From Pseudonocardia kujensis (GTDB lineage: Bacteria; Actinomycetota; Actinomycetes; Mycobacteriales; Pseudonocardiaceae): a stretch of DNA of 62,365 nt. Under the pieces are notes generated by a model. It was given only the letters and a program-made list of their open reading frames with translations. It was not told the DNA's origin and did no database searches. The position numbers and the translations under genes were made by a program. The DNA lies in contig NZ_JAJSOK010000042.1 of NCBI RefSeq assembly GCF_021283305.1, positions 1 to 62,365 on the forward strand. Direction: 5' to 3'. Of the stretch, positions 41,543 through 50,155 are shown in pieces. Within the stretch, counting starts at the first letter, position 1; each line of letters starts with the position of its first letter.

Positions 41543-42016
41543 CTACGCGGTGGGTCCGACGGTTTCGGCGAGCCGGGCGAGCCGGCGCAGCGAGAAGCGG
41601 AACCCCGCGGCCGTCACGGGGCGGACGAGGGGCCAGCCGAGCGCCCCGAGCCGGCCGAACGGCAGCTCCAGGCCCTCGGTCCAGGTGAACCGGCAGCGGT
41701 CAGCGCCCTGCGCCGCCACGACGAACGAGCTGTCCCCCGTCACGACGAGCCCGGTGTGCCGGACGTCGACCCGCCCGCCGCCCTCGGGTGCGGGCTCGAC
41801 CGCGGTGACGGTCATGGTGTCGACGACGCCGACGTCGCCCACCCCGGTCACGGCCACGACCACGGACCCCGGCGTGCGGCCGTCGCCGGAGACCACCCGC
41901 ACCCGGGTCGCGAGGATCCACTCCCGCTGCCGTTCCCAGTCCGTGACGAGGTCCCAGACGGTCGCGGCCGGGGCGGCCACGTCGACGGCGAGGACCAGGT
42001 CCCGGCGCGCCCTCAC
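41543..42016 (-). CDS. SRPBCC family (polyketide cyclase/START-like) protein
   Basis: 157 residues. The START-like beginning is DLVLAVDVAAPAATVWDLVTDWERQREW, followed by alternating beta strands and a final helix. It lies 10 bp upstream of tagA and overlaps the DivIVA-like gene by 4 bp, so the three are co-transcribed. The ligand is unknown; similar proteins bind hydrophobic molecules. Confidence 0.82.
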   Translation of the reverse strand: MRARRDLVLAVDVAAPAATVWDLVTDWERQREWILATRVRVVSGDGRTPGSVVVAVTGVGDVGVVDTMTVTAVEPAPEGGGRVDVRHTGLVVTGDSSFVVAAQGADRCRFTWTEGLELPFGRLGALGWPLVRPVTAAGFRFSLRRLARLAETVGPTA

Positions 42017-42366
42017 CGGTCCTCCTCCGCGTGCGGCCGCGCGGCCTCGAGCTCGCGCACCCGCAGGGCGAGCGCGTCCCGTTCGTCCGTCACGCGGTCA
42101 CGCTCGTCGGTGACCCGGTCGAGCTCCTCGGCCAGCCGGTCGAGCACCCAGTCGACCTCGCCCATCCGGTAGCCGCGCAGGGCCTGCTGGAAGCGCAGGT
42201 CGCGGACGTCGTCGCCGTGGACGGCGTCGGCGGGCAGCCTCGTCGGCGTGCTGCCGGGGGCGAGCGGGGCCATCTCCTCGCCGCGACCGAACACGAGCCC
42301 GGCGAGCACGAACACGACCGCCGCCACCACCGCGACGACGAGCAGGTAGATGAGCGCGGTCCCCAC
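42013..42366 (-). CDS. DivIVA-domain membrane-anchored protein
   Basis: 117 residues. One N-terminal transmembrane helix (ALIYLLVVAVVAAVVFVLAGLVF) precedes a DivIVA-like motif (VRDLRFQQALRGYRMGEVDWVLDRL) and a short coiled coil (ELDRVTDERDRVTDERDAL). In M. tuberculosis a similar protein (Rv1209) lies between gpgS and tagA, as here. It may be a polar-growth or envelope scaffold component. Confidence 0.83.
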   Translation of the reverse strand: MGTALIYLLVVAVVAAVVFVLAGLVFGRGEEMAPLAPGSTPTRLPADAVHGDDVRDLRFQQALRGYRMGEVDWVLDRLAEELDRVTDERDRVTDERDALALRVRELEAARPHAEEDR

Positions 42367-42428
42367 CCGCGCATCACATCACGGGCGGGGACGGCGCGCG
42401 AGCAGACCCGCTGCGGGCGGGGTCCCGG

Positions 42429-43382
42429 TCAGGCGACCTGGTCCGGGGCCGCGACGAGCGTGCGCATCGGCGGCCGCTCGGTGGGGTCGAGCTCCCGGCT
42501 GTTGGGCACCCACTCCCCGCCGACCTGCACGAACTGGGTGAGCGCGGCACCGGTGTCCGGCAGCCCGGAGCGACGCAGCGCCGTGGCCGTGATCTGCCGC
42601 GACATCACGCCGAGGTCCATCAGGTTGCGGTTGCGGTGCTTGCGCACCCCCAGGTTGACCTGCGCGATCGCGTCGAGCCCGAAGGACTCCACCGTGTCGA
42701 GCAGCAGCCCGATCTCCACCCCGTAGCTCGTGGCGAACGGGACGGACTCGAGCAGCTCGCGGGTGCCGGCGTACTCCCCGCCCAGCGGCTGCACGATCCC
42801 GGCGAGCTCGGGCCGCAGCGCCGACAGCAGCGGGCGGGCGACCAGCTCGGTCACCCTGCCGCCGCCGTGGTCCAGGGCACCGCTGTCGCTCACCTCCAGC
42901 CGCAGCGGTCGCCGGTAGAAGCCCTTGACCAGGTGCACGCCGTCGGCCAGCAGCAGCGGGCCGAGCAGCGAGGGGACGAACCCGGGGTCGAAGTCGACCA
43001 GGTCCGAGTCGATGAAGCAGATGACGTCGCCGTCCGTGGCGGCGAGCGAGCGCCACAGCACCTCGCCCTTGCCCGGCACCGGCTCGAGATGGGTCACCAC
43101 GTCCGTGCGCAGCGCGACCCGGGCGCCGTTCGCGCGGGCGATCGCGATGGTGTCGTCGGTGGACCCGGAGTCCATGACCAGCAGGTCGTCGACCAGGGGC
43201 CGGTCCCCCTCGGTGAAGGGCCGGATGCCGGCGACGATCGCCCCGATCGTCGCCTCCTCGTTCAGCGCGGGGAGCACGACGGAGACCTTCCGGCCGCGCT
43301 TCGCGGCGATCAGGTCCTCGACGGTCCAGTCGGGTGTCTGCCAGGTGCGACGGGCGAACCAGTCCTCGGTGATGGGCATCAT
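42429..43382 (-). CDS. gpgS: Glucosyl-3-phosphoglycerate synthase
   Basis: 317 residues; the gene begins ATG ATG, and AGGAGA is better placed for the second (43379). GT-A fold with VSVVLPALNEEATIGAIV, the metal-binding DSD in FIDSDLVDFDPG, PGKGEVLWRSLAA, and the acceptor region HGGGRVTELVARPLL. It joins glucose from UDP-glucose to 3-phosphoglycerate, the first step of methylglucose lipopolysaccharide in mycobacteria and of glucosylglycerate elsewhere. Confidence 0.93.
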   Translation of the reverse strand: MMPITEDWFARRTWQTPDWTVEDLIAAKRGRKVSVVLPALNEEATIGAIVAGIRPFTEGDRPLVDDLLVMDSGSTDDTIAIARANGARVALRTDVVTHLEPVPGKGEVLWRSLAATDGDVICFIDSDLVDFDPGFVPSLLGPLLLADGVHLVKGFYRRPLRLEVSDSGALDHGGGRVTELVARPLLSALRPELAGIVQPLGGEYAGTRELLESVPFATSYGVEIGLLLDTVESFGLDAIAQVNLGVRKHRNRNLMDLGVMSRQITATALRRSGLPDTGAALTQFVQVGGEWVPNSRELDPTERPPMRTLVAAPDQVA

Positions 43383-43524
43383 GGTTCTCCTCGGGTGCGT
43401 CTCGGGCGTGGTCTACGCGAGGGACGGACGGACAACTCGATGGAGCGGCCGGGCGCAGCGGGGGTGAGCGCCGACTGACCCGATTAGTTCTGGCTCCGAT
43501 TACTGCGGAGGTATCGCGAGGTTA

Positions 43525-43547
43525 CGGCGCCGTGAAGAGCGGCGCCG
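43525..43547 (-). terminator. Candidate terminator downstream of folP2
   Basis: An 8-bp inverted repeat, CGGCGCCG at 43525-43532 and 43540-43547, with a seven-base loop, about 75 bases past the folP2-like stop. There is no U-run. The rest of 43383-43621 shows no supported gene. Confidence 0.5.
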
Positions 43548-43621
43548 CCGTTCCGCGGACGACGTGGTGCAGGCACTCAAACCCTTCTTCCGGGTGATTC
43601 GGCTCCCTTTCACGCCTGCGC

Positions 43622-44503
43622 CTACGCCAGGGCCCGCACCGTGCGGGCCGGGGGCCGGGTACCCGCGATCGACGCGACCATGTCGAGCACGCGCCGGGTC
43701 TCCGCCACCTCGTGCACCCGGAACACGCGGGCCCCGGCGGCCGCGGCGAGGGCGGTGGCCGCGAGCGTGCCCTCCAGCCGGCCGTCGACGTCCGTCCCGA
43801 GGGTCTCGCCCACGAAGTCCTTGTTCGACAAGGCCATCAGCACCGGCCACCCCGTGGCGACCAGGGTGTCGCAGTGCCGCAGCAGGGCGAGGCCGTGCCA
43901 GGTGTTCTTGCCGAAGTCGTGCGTCGGGTCCACGAGGATCCCCTCGCGGGGCACGCCCAGCGCCACCAGGCGCTCGGCCTGGCCGGTCACCTCGGCGACC
44001 ACGTCGGCCACCACGTCGGCGTACCGCACCCGGTGCGGCCGCCGCCGCGGGACCGCGCCCCCGGTGTGCGAGCAGACGATCCCGACGCCCGTCTCCGCGG
44101 CCACCTCGGCCAGCGTGGGGTCGGCGCCCTGCCAGGTGTCGTTGAGCAGGTCCGCGCCTTCCGCCACGGCCAGCCTCCCGACCTCGCCGCGCCAGGTGTC
44201 CACGCTGATCACGACGTCCGGGTGCCGCGCGCGCACCGCCGCCACGAACGGCACGACCCGGCGGGTCTCCTCGTCGACGTCGACGACGGCGCCCGGACCC
44301 GCCTTGACCCCGCCGATGTCGACGATGTCCGCGCCCTCTGCGACGGCGGCGTCGACCCGGGCCAGCGCGGCGTCGTCGGCGAAGGTGGCGCCCCGGTCGT
44401 AGAAGGAGTCCGGGGTGCGGTTGACGATCGCCATCACCAGCGCCCGGTCGCCGGCCGGGGTGCGGGTGCCGAAGCGCAGCGGCGGCAGGGTCGGCGTGCT
44501 CAC
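43622..44503 (-). CDS. folP2: Dihydropteroate synthase-like protein (FolP2 type)
   Basis: 293 residues from GTG at 44503. The pterin-binding TIM barrel is clear: MAIVNRTPDSFYDRGATF, DIGGVKAGPGAVVD, ISVDTWRGEVGRLAVAEGADLLND, ILVDPTHDFGKNTWHGLALL. The context (LOG gene and gpgS next to it) matches mycobacterial folP2 (Rv1207), a paralogue reported to lack normal dihydropteroate synthase activity. Folate synthesis should therefore not be assumed. It overlaps the upstream LOG gene by 4 bp. Confidence 0.87.
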   Translation of the reverse strand: MSTPTLPPLRFGTRTPAGDRALVMAIVNRTPDSFYDRGATFADDAALARVDAAVAEGADIVDIGGVKAGPGAVVDVDEETRRVVPFVAAVRARHPDVVISVDTWRGEVGRLAVAEGADLLNDTWQGADPTLAEVAAETGVGIVCSHTGGAVPRRRPHRVRYADVVADVVAEVTGQAERLVALGVPREGILVDPTHDFGKNTWHGLALLRHCDTLVATGWPVLMALSNKDFVGETLGTDVDGRLEGTLAATALAAAAGARVFRVHEVAETRRVLDMVASIAGTRPPARTVRALA

Positions 44504-45123
44504 GCCTGCGATCGTGACACGGATGCGCCGTCGAGGGCGGCGGCCGCAGGGGCGCAGGCGTCGAGCGCCTCGTCGACCGTGCGTGCCACGACGAGCCGCT
44601 CCACCGGCGCCCGGCCGGCGAACCCGGCCTCGACCAGGCCGGACACCCAGTCGAGCAGGCCCGACCAGTGCCCGTCGGGATCGAGCACGACGACCGGCTT
44701 GCCGTGCAGGTCGAGCGATCCGGCCGTCCACACCTCGAACAGCTCCTCGCACGTCCCGATCCCGCCGGGGAGGGCGAGGAAGGCGTCGGCGTGCGCCTCC
44801 ATGAGGGCCTTGCGCTCACGCATCGTCTCGGTGACGAGGAGCTCGTCGGAGTCGTGGTCGGCCCACTCGCGCTCCACCATCGACCGCGGGATGACGCCGA
44901 CGGTCCGCGCCCCGCCCTCCCGCGCGGCGAGCGCGACCGCGCCCATCATGGAGCGGCGGCCGCCCCCGGACACGAGCGTCCAGCCGCGCGCGGCGATCGC
45001 GGTGCCGGTGCGGGTGGCGAGGTCCAGATAGCGCTGCGGCACCCCGTCCGAGGAGCCGCAGTAGACGCACACGGCGTGCGGGTCGCGCCCGCCCCACGCG
45101 ATCGCCGTCCCGTCGACCGCCAT
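44500..45123 (-). CDS. LOG family protein 1 (cytokinin riboside monophosphate phosphoribohydrolase-like)
   Basis: 207 residues. The family motif PGGIGTCEELFE is present (~119-130), with CVYCGSSDG at the N-terminus and SGGGRRSMMGAVA. Enzymes with this motif release the free base from nucleoside 5'-monophosphates, including cytokinin precursors. Its ATG shares one base with the stop of a second LOG gene. The two are not close duplicates; this one is the shorter plant-LOG-like type. Confidence 0.87.
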   Translation of the reverse strand: MAVDGTAIAWGGRDPHAVCVYCGSSDGVPQRYLDLATRTGTAIAARGWTLVSGGGRRSMMGAVALAAREGGARTVGVIPRSMVEREWADHDSDELLVTETMRERKALMEAHADAFLALPGGIGTCEELFEVWTAGSLDLHGKPVVVLDPDGHWSGLLDWVSGLVEAGFAGRAPVERLVVARTVDEALDACAPAAAALDGASVSRSQA

Positions 45124-45890
45124 CAGTGCGCCTCCTCCCAGGCCCGATACGCGTCGTGCACCACCTTCACGGCGTCGTCGACGTCGTCGGTGAGGTGCAG
45201 GAGGCCCAGGTCCTTCTCGCCGATCTTCCCCGATTCCAGCACCGGCCCGGCGATCCAGTCGTAGAGGCCCTGCCAGTAGTCCCGGCCGAGCAGCACGACC
45301 GGGAACTTGGTGACCTTCTTCGTCTGCACGAGGGTGAGGGCCTCGAACAGCTCGTCGAGCGTGCCGAAGCCGCCGGGGAGACAGACGAAGGCCTGCGAGT
45401 ACTTCACGAACATCGTCTTGCGGACGAAGAAGTAGCGGAAGTTGATGCCCAGGTCGACCCAGTCGTTGAGGCCCTGCTCGAAGGGCAGCTCGATGCCGAG
45501 CCCGACCGAGAGCCCGCCGGCCTCCTGGCAGCCCCGGTTCACGGCCTCCATCGTGCCCGGCCCGCCCCCGGTGACGACCGCGTAGCCGGCCTCGGCGAGC
45601 GCCGTGCCCAGCGCCCGGCCCGCGGCGTACTCGGGGTGGTCGCGCGGGGTGCGCGCGGAGCCGAAGACCGTGACGGCGCGGGGCAGCTCGGCCAGCATGC
45701 CGAAGCCCTCGACGAACTCGGCCTGGATCCGCATGACCCGCCACGGGTCCGTGTGCACCCAGTCGCTGGGGCCGCGCGAGTCCAGCAGGCGCTGGTCGGT
45801 GGTCGTCGGTTCGATCTTCTGCTCGCGGCGCAGCACGACCGGACCGCGCAGCCTCTCGTCCGGGCGGGAGCCGGACCCGTTGGCGCTCAT
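45123..45890 (-). CDS. LOG family protein 2 (TIGR00730 Rossmann fold)
   Basis: 255 residues from ATG at 45890. The motif PGGFGTLDELFEALTLVQT is present, with VTVFGSARTP and VTGGGPGTMEAVNRGC. The ~60-residue N-terminal extension, with the DWVHTDPWRVMRIQAEFVEGF helix, marks the longer type II-like LOG found in actinobacteria. It is translationally coupled to LOG protein 1. Activity on AMP or cytokinin nucleotides is likely but unproven. Confidence 0.87.
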   Translation of the reverse strand: MSANGSGSRPDERLRGPVVLRREQKIEPTTTDQRLLDSRGPSDWVHTDPWRVMRIQAEFVEGFGMLAELPRAVTVFGSARTPRDHPEYAAGRALGTALAEAGYAVVTGGGPGTMEAVNRGCQEAGGLSVGLGIELPFEQGLNDWVDLGINFRYFFVRKTMFVKYSQAFVCLPGGFGTLDELFEALTLVQTKKVTKFPVVLLGRDYWQGLYDWIAGPVLESGKIGEKDLGLLHLTDDVDDAVKVVHDAYRAWEEAH

Positions 45891-45938
45891 GAGCGCCAGC
45901 GTACGGAGCGGGTGTGAACGGGCGTGGTCAGGCCGCAG

Positions 45939-45990
45939 ACGATCAGCACGGACCATCAGCACCGACCATCAGCACGGACGATCAGCGCAG
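45939..45990. repeat. 13-bp tandem repeat at the 3' end of dapE
   Basis: Four units of ACSATCAGCACSG, each 13 bp. The last covers the dapE stop codon and final codons. The array lies between dapE and the LOG 2 start, so it may form part of that promoter region. Confidence 0.75.
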
Positions 45991-47055
45991 GAAGGTCCGG
46001 AGCACCTCGGTGCAGCGGGCGACGGCCGTGACGTCGACGTGCTCGTCGCGGGTGTGCGCGAGGTTGGGGTCGCCGGGGCCGTAGTTGACCGCCGGGATCC
46101 CGAGCGCGGCGAAGCGCGCGACGTCCGTCCACCCGAACTTCGCCCGCGCGGTCGCACCCGTGGCGGCCAGGAACTCCTGCGCCGCAGGCTCGGACAGGCC
46201 CGGCAGCGCCCCCGGGGACGAGTCCGTGAGGGTGACGTCGAAGCCCTCGAGGACCTCGCGGACGTGCTGTTCGGCCTGCGCGACGGACCGGTCCGGCGCG
46301 AACCGGAAGTTGACGGTGACCACGCACTCGTCCGGCACGACGTTGCCCGCGACCCCGCCCCCGATCCGGACGGCCTGCAGGCCCTCGCGGTACTCGCAGC
46401 CGTCGATGCCCACCCGGCGGGGCGCGTACTCCGCGAGCCGCCGCAGGATCTCGCCGGCGTGGTGGATCGCGTTGTCCCCCAACCAGGATCGCGCGGAGTG
46501 GGCCCGACGCCCGGTCGTCCGGACCTCGACGCGCAGGGTGCCCTGGCAGCCCGCCTCGACCTCGCCGTCCGTGGGCTCGCCGAGGATCGCGAGATCGGCG
46601 CTGAGCCAGTCCCGGTGGTGGCGTTCGAGGCGGCCGAGCCCGTTGCGGACCGCCTCGACCTCCTCGCAGTCGTAGAACACGAGGGTGAGGTCGTGCCGCG
46701 GCTCGGTGAGCGTCGCGGCGAGGTGCGCGAACACCGCGTCGCCGGCCTTCATGTCGCTCGTCCCACAGCCGTAGAGGAGGTCGCCCTCCCGCCGACTCGG
46801 GACGTTGTCGGCGATCGGCACGGTGTCGAGATGACCGGCGAGCAGGACGCGTCGCTCGCGGCCGAGGTGGGTGCGGGCGAGCACCGCGTCGCCGTCCCGC
46901 AGGACCTCGAGGTGCGGGGCCTGGGTGCGCAGGGCCGCCTCGACCGCGTCGGCCAGCGCCCGCTCCTCGCCGGACACGCTGGCCACGTCGACCAGCGCGG
47001 CGGTCAGCGCGGCGGGGTCCTCGGTCAGGTCCAGGGCGACGGTCGGGGCGCTCAC
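45982..47055 (-). CDS. dapE: Succinyl-diaminopimelate desuccinylase
   Basis: 357 residues from GTG. M20 metallopeptidase motifs: AGHLDTVP (metal His and Asp), CGTSDMKAGDAV, YDCEEVEA (catalytic and metal Glu), and ILGEPTDG. The dimerisation domain lies at ~175-290. It releases succinate from N-succinyl-LL-2,6-diaminopimelate in lysine and peptidoglycan precursor synthesis. dapD and dapC lie 2-5 kb away in this window, so all the succinylase-specific steps are present. Confidence 0.92.
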   Translation of the reverse strand: MSAPTVALDLTEDPAALTAALVDVASVSGEERALADAVEAALRTQAPHLEVLRDGDAVLARTHLGRERRVLLAGHLDTVPIADNVPSRREGDLLYGCGTSDMKAGDAVFAHLAATLTEPRHDLTLVFYDCEEVEAVRNGLGRLERHHRDWLSADLAILGEPTDGEVEAGCQGTLRVEVRTTGRRAHSARSWLGDNAIHHAGEILRRLAEYAPRRVGIDGCEYREGLQAVRIGGGVAGNVVPDECVVTVNFRFAPDRSVAQAEQHVREVLEGFDVTLTDSSPGALPGLSEPAAQEFLAATGATARAKFGWTDVARFAALGIPAVNYGPGDPNLAHTRDEHVDVTAVARCTEVLRTFLR

Positions 47056-47077
47056 GGGCCCTACTGTTCCACGGGCG

Positions 47078-47578
47078 TCAGGAGGCGGCGTCTCCCGTGC
47101 CCTGCACCGTCCGCTGCTCCGTGCCCCGCTCGGTCCCCTCCCCGACGACCCCCTCCCCGACGACCCCGGCGAGCTCCTCCTCGACGACCGCGGCGAGCCT
47201 GGGCAGGACGTGGTCCCGCCACCCGGGACCCATGCGGTCGAACGCGAACCGGCCCTGGCGGTCGTCGAGGTCGAAGCCGGAGTGCTCGAGGACCAACCGG
47301 GTCCCCCGACCCTCGGGCACCAGCGTCCAGGTGAGCGTCCAGGTGCCGTTGAAGGTGTAGACGAACCGCTCCGGCTCGCGGACCTCGAGGACCTCGCAGG
47401 CCACGTCGCCCCAGCCCGGCATCGCGAGGGTGAAGCGGTGCCCGACCTCGGCCGCCACGTCGCCCGGCGCCCACCAGCGCGCGAGCAGCCCGGGCTCGGT
47501 CAGCGCCCGCCACACCGTGGCGGGCGGGCGGGCCACGAACTGGTCCACGGTCACCGCCGCGATCAGGCTGCCGTTCAT
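47078..47578 (-). CDS. SRPBCC (AHSA1/ActD-like) protein
   Basis: 166 residues from ATG at 47578. The AHSA1-type START fold is clear (VARPPATVWRALTEPGLLARWWAPGDV; RFVYTFNGTWTLTWTLVPEG). It overlaps the ArsR gene by 4 bp, a very common pairing in which the ArsR protein represses both genes. The last 25 residues are a low-complexity Gly/Glu/Thr tail with a repeated VVGEG. Confidence 0.85.
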   Translation of the reverse strand: MNGSLIAAVTVDQFVARPPATVWRALTEPGLLARWWAPGDVAAEVGHRFTLAMPGWGDVACEVLEVREPERFVYTFNGTWTLTWTLVPEGRGTRLVLEHSGFDLDDRQGRFAFDRMGPGWRDHVLPRLAAVVEEELAGVVGEGVVGEGTERGTEQRTVQGTGDAAS

Positions 47579-48075
47579 CGGTCCTCCGTCTCGGGGGCCC
47601 CGTCGGAGGCCCTGTCGTCGTCCATCTCGTTCTCGACCTCGGTCTCGGTCTCGTTCTCGGTCTCGTTCTCGGTCTCGAGCTCGGTGTCGGTGTCGGTGTC
47701 GGTGTCGAGCTCGTTCTCGAGCTCGAGCTCGGTCTCGTTCTCGGTCTCGAGCTCGGTCTCGAGCTCGGTCTCGACGAGGGCGGCCAGGTCGCGCAGCCGG
47801 CCGCGCCAGTAGCGCTCGAACGGCGCGAGCCACTCCCCGATCCCGGCCAGCGGCGCGGGCTCGAGGTGGTAGTGCCGCTCCCGCCCGCTCGGCTCGTCCC
47901 GCACCAGCCCCGCCCGCCGCAGCACGCCCAGGTGCTCGGCGACCGCCGGCCGGCTCAGCGTGAACTCCCCGGCCAGCGCCCCCGCGGTGCGCGGGCCCTC
48001 GGCCAGCAGCTCCAGCAACCGCCGGCGGACCGGGTTCGCCAGCGCGAGGAAGACGTCGTCGGCCACGAGCGTCAT
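47575..48075 (-). CDS. ArsR family repressor with acidic repetitive tail
   Basis: 166 residues. Residues 1-~100 are a canonical ArsR winged helix (LALANPVRRRLLELLAEGPRTAGALAGEFTLSRPAVAEHLGVLRRAGL) with no obvious metal-binding Cys pair. Residues ~100-166 are almost only Glu, Thr, Leu, Asn and Asp, encoded by near-identical GAGCTCGGTCTCG-type hexamers over 47620-47780. Such a tail is not part of the ArsR fold. It probably represses itself and the SRPBCC gene. Confidence 0.83.
   Translation of the reverse strand: MTLVADDVFLALANPVRRRLLELLAEGPRTAGALAGEFTLSRPAVAEHLGVLRRAGLVRDEPSGRERHYHLEPAPLAGIGEWLAPFERYWRGRLRDLAALVETELETELETENETELELENELDTDTDTDTELETENETENETETEVENEMDDDRASDGAPETEDR
47620..47780. 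repeat. Hexanucleotide-type coding repeat in the ArsR tail
   Basis: Iterated GAGCTCGGTCTCG and TTCTCGGTCTCG blocks encode the Glu/Thr/Leu/Asn tail on the minus strand. The period is a multiple of three, so length changes would keep the frame. Confidence 0.8.
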
Positions 48076-48175
48076 GATGCGTCGGAGAACTCCGACATGT
48101 CAACTTCTTCCGACGCTTCCTCGCCCCGACCTCGCGCACCCTCGCGCCGCGGAAGAACGCGACAACGCTGTTCGT

Positions 48176-49060
48176 GATCAGTGCTCGTGGACTGGGACGG
48201 TCGAATTCCGACCCGCTACGCCCGCGATCCGCGAACACGATCCGGGGCGCCCTTTCTGATCACCGGTCACGGACGCGGAGAGTCGCAAATCGAGCGTCCC
48301 AGTCCACGATCGGCGATCACAGCACTGGCCACCCTCCGGGATCACCGGTCCCGGACACGGCCAGTCGGAAATCGACCCTTCCCGTCCACGACGAGCGATC
48401 AAATGAGGAGCGGCCCCCTCGGTCCGGCACGTACCGCACCCGACTCGACAGGCCCGCGCTCCCGGAGCTCAGCCTTCATCCGAGGAACACGATTCCATGA
48501 TCAACCGTCGTGGACCACGACGGTCGGATTCCGACTCGAGACGTCCACAACCAGCGATCACGAGCCCGACCCGCCTTCATGATCAACCGTCGTGGACCAC
48601 GACGGTCGAAAATCGACCCTTCCCGTCCACGACGAGCGATCACAAGCCACGCCGGCCCTACCGCTCGTCCGCCCGGACCGGCCGGCCGGAGACCAACCGT
48701 CTCCGTCCACGATCACTGACCACGATATGGCCAGCCTCATGATCGCCTGTCCCGGACCCGGACAGTCGGAAACCGACCCTCCCCGCCCACGACCAGCGAT
48801 CACGAGCCCGAGCCGCCTTCATGATCGCCGGACCCGGACCACGACGGTCGGATTCCGACCCTCCCCGTCCACAACCAGGGATCACGAGCCACGCCGGCCC
48901 CACCGCTCGTCCGCCACGGACCGGCCGGCCGGAAGCCGACCGTCTCGGTCCAGGATCACCGACCCCGACACGACCAGGCCTCATGATCACCCGTCCCGGA
49001 CACGGCCAGTCGGAAATCGACCCTTCCCGTCCACGACGAGGGATCACGGGTCGGCCTGCG
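48176..49060. repeat. ~81-bp tandem repeat array with ~242-bp higher-order period (family 3)
   Basis: GATCA/GATCG-bounded units start at 48176, 48258, 48340, 48499, 48581, 48741, 48823 and 48985; spacing is 82 or about 160. The missing positions (near 48420, 48662, 48903) hold a different, degenerate unit type containing CGGACCGGCCGGCCGGA in the last two. Units share GGTCGGATTCCGAC- or CAGTCGGAAATCGAC-type centres and CCCGTCCACGACNAGCGATCA ends. Two units contain a perfect 10-bp inverted repeat (ACCGTCGTGG-A-CCACGACGGT). The array fills most of the ~1.1-kb gap between divergent arsR and dapD. I see no gene here. Confidence 0.9.
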
Positions 49061-49166
49061 TCACGGTCGTCCGCGCCGAGGAGTGTCCTCGGGCCCGCGA
49101 TCCTCCTGCCCCGGGCTCGCACCCGGAGGAGGGCCGGGTGCGTCCGGCCGGTTACATTCGACGCCC

Positions 49167-50102
49167 GTGAGCACCGAGTTCCGCACCGATCCCGCCTCCG
49201 GCACCGGCCTGGCCACCGTCACGGCCGACGGGACCGTCCTCGACGTCTGGTACCCGGCCCCCGCACTGGGCGCGGACGCCCCCGACACCTCGGCCGACCT
49301 GGAGCCGCTCGCCGGGGAGGACGCCGACCGCGGGGTCACCGTGACGGTGGTGCGCACCGAGATCGGCTCGCTCGCCGACAAGCCGGTCGACGCCGCCGAC
49401 GTCTACCTGCGCCTGCACCTGCTCTCCGGCCGCCACGTGAAGCCGCACGAGGTCAGCCTCGAGGGCCAGTTCGGGCTGCTCGCGAACGTCGTCTGGACGA
49501 ACTTCGGCGCCTGCGCCGTCCCCGGCTTCGAGCTGGTCCGCGCCAAGCTCCGTGCGCGCGGCCCGGTCACCGTCTACGGCGTCGACAAGTTCCCGCGGAT
49601 GGTGGACTACGTGCTCCCGGCCGGCGTCCGGATCGCCGACGCCGACCGAGTCCGGCTCGGTGCGCACCTCGCCGAGGGCACCACCGTGATGCACGAGGGC
49701 TTCGTCAACTTCAACGCCGGCACGCTGGGCTCGTCGATGATCGAGGGCCGGGTGTCGGCCGGCGTCGTCGTCGGTGACGGCTCGGACGTCGGCGGCGGCG
49801 CCTCGATCATGGGCACGCTCTCCGGCGGCGGCACCGAGGTCATCGCGATCGGCGAGCGCTGCCTGCTCGGTGCGAACGCCGGCATCGGCATCTCGCTGGG
49901 CGACGACTGCGTGGTCGAGGCGGGCCTCTACGTCACCGCGGGCACGAAGGTCGCCCTGCCGGACGGCACCTCGGTGGCCGCCCGCAGCCTGTCCGGCCAG
50001 AACGGTCTGCTGCTGCGTCGCAACAGCGTCTCCGGCGCCGTGGAGGCCCTCCCCCGCACCGGTCAGGGCATCGCGCTCAACGAGGCGCTGCACAAGAACT
50101 GA
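49167..50102 (+). CDS. dapD: 2,3,4,5-tetrahydropyridine-2,6-dicarboxylate N-succinyltransferase
   Basis: 311 residues from GTG at 49167. The left-handed beta-helix is seen from ~165 on (VRLGAHLAEGTTVMHEGFVNFNAGTLG; GDGSDVGGGASIMGTLSGG; IGERCLLGANAGIGISLGDDC). The length and N-terminal domain match the actinobacterial DapD clade. It transfers succinyl from succinyl-CoA to tetrahydrodipicolinate, the first step of the succinylase branch of lysine and diaminopimelate synthesis. Confidence 0.92.
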   Translation: MSTEFRTDPASGTGLATVTADGTVLDVWYPAPALGADAPDTSADLEPLAGEDADRGVTVTVVRTEIGSLADKPVDAADVYLRLHLLSGRHVKPHEVSLEGQFGLLANVVWTNFGACAVPGFELVRAKLRARGPVTVYGVDKFPRMVDYVLPAGVRIADADRVRLGAHLAEGTTVMHEGFVNFNAGTLGSSMIEGRVSAGVVVGDGSDVGGGASIMGTLSGGGTEVIAIGERCLLGANAGIGISLGDDCVVEAGLYVTAGTKVALPDGTSVAARSLSGQNGLLLRRNSVSGAVEALPRTGQGIALNEALHKN

Positions 50103-50155
50103 CCCGTCCGGGCGCCGGTGCCGGCGTTCACCTCCGTCGGCTACGGTGGCCGCTC

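Noticed and set aside
43500..43614. A 37-residue minus-strand frame after folP2 (GTG about 43614)
   Set aside because: No ribosome-binding site, very basic composition and a hairpin inside it; more likely untranslated trailer.
48178..49166. Proteins of 70-330 residues read across the 81-bp array on both strands
   Set aside because: They are Ser/Thr/Pro/Arg-rich translations of the repeat period without conserved domain or ribosome-binding site; dapD starts at GTG 49167.
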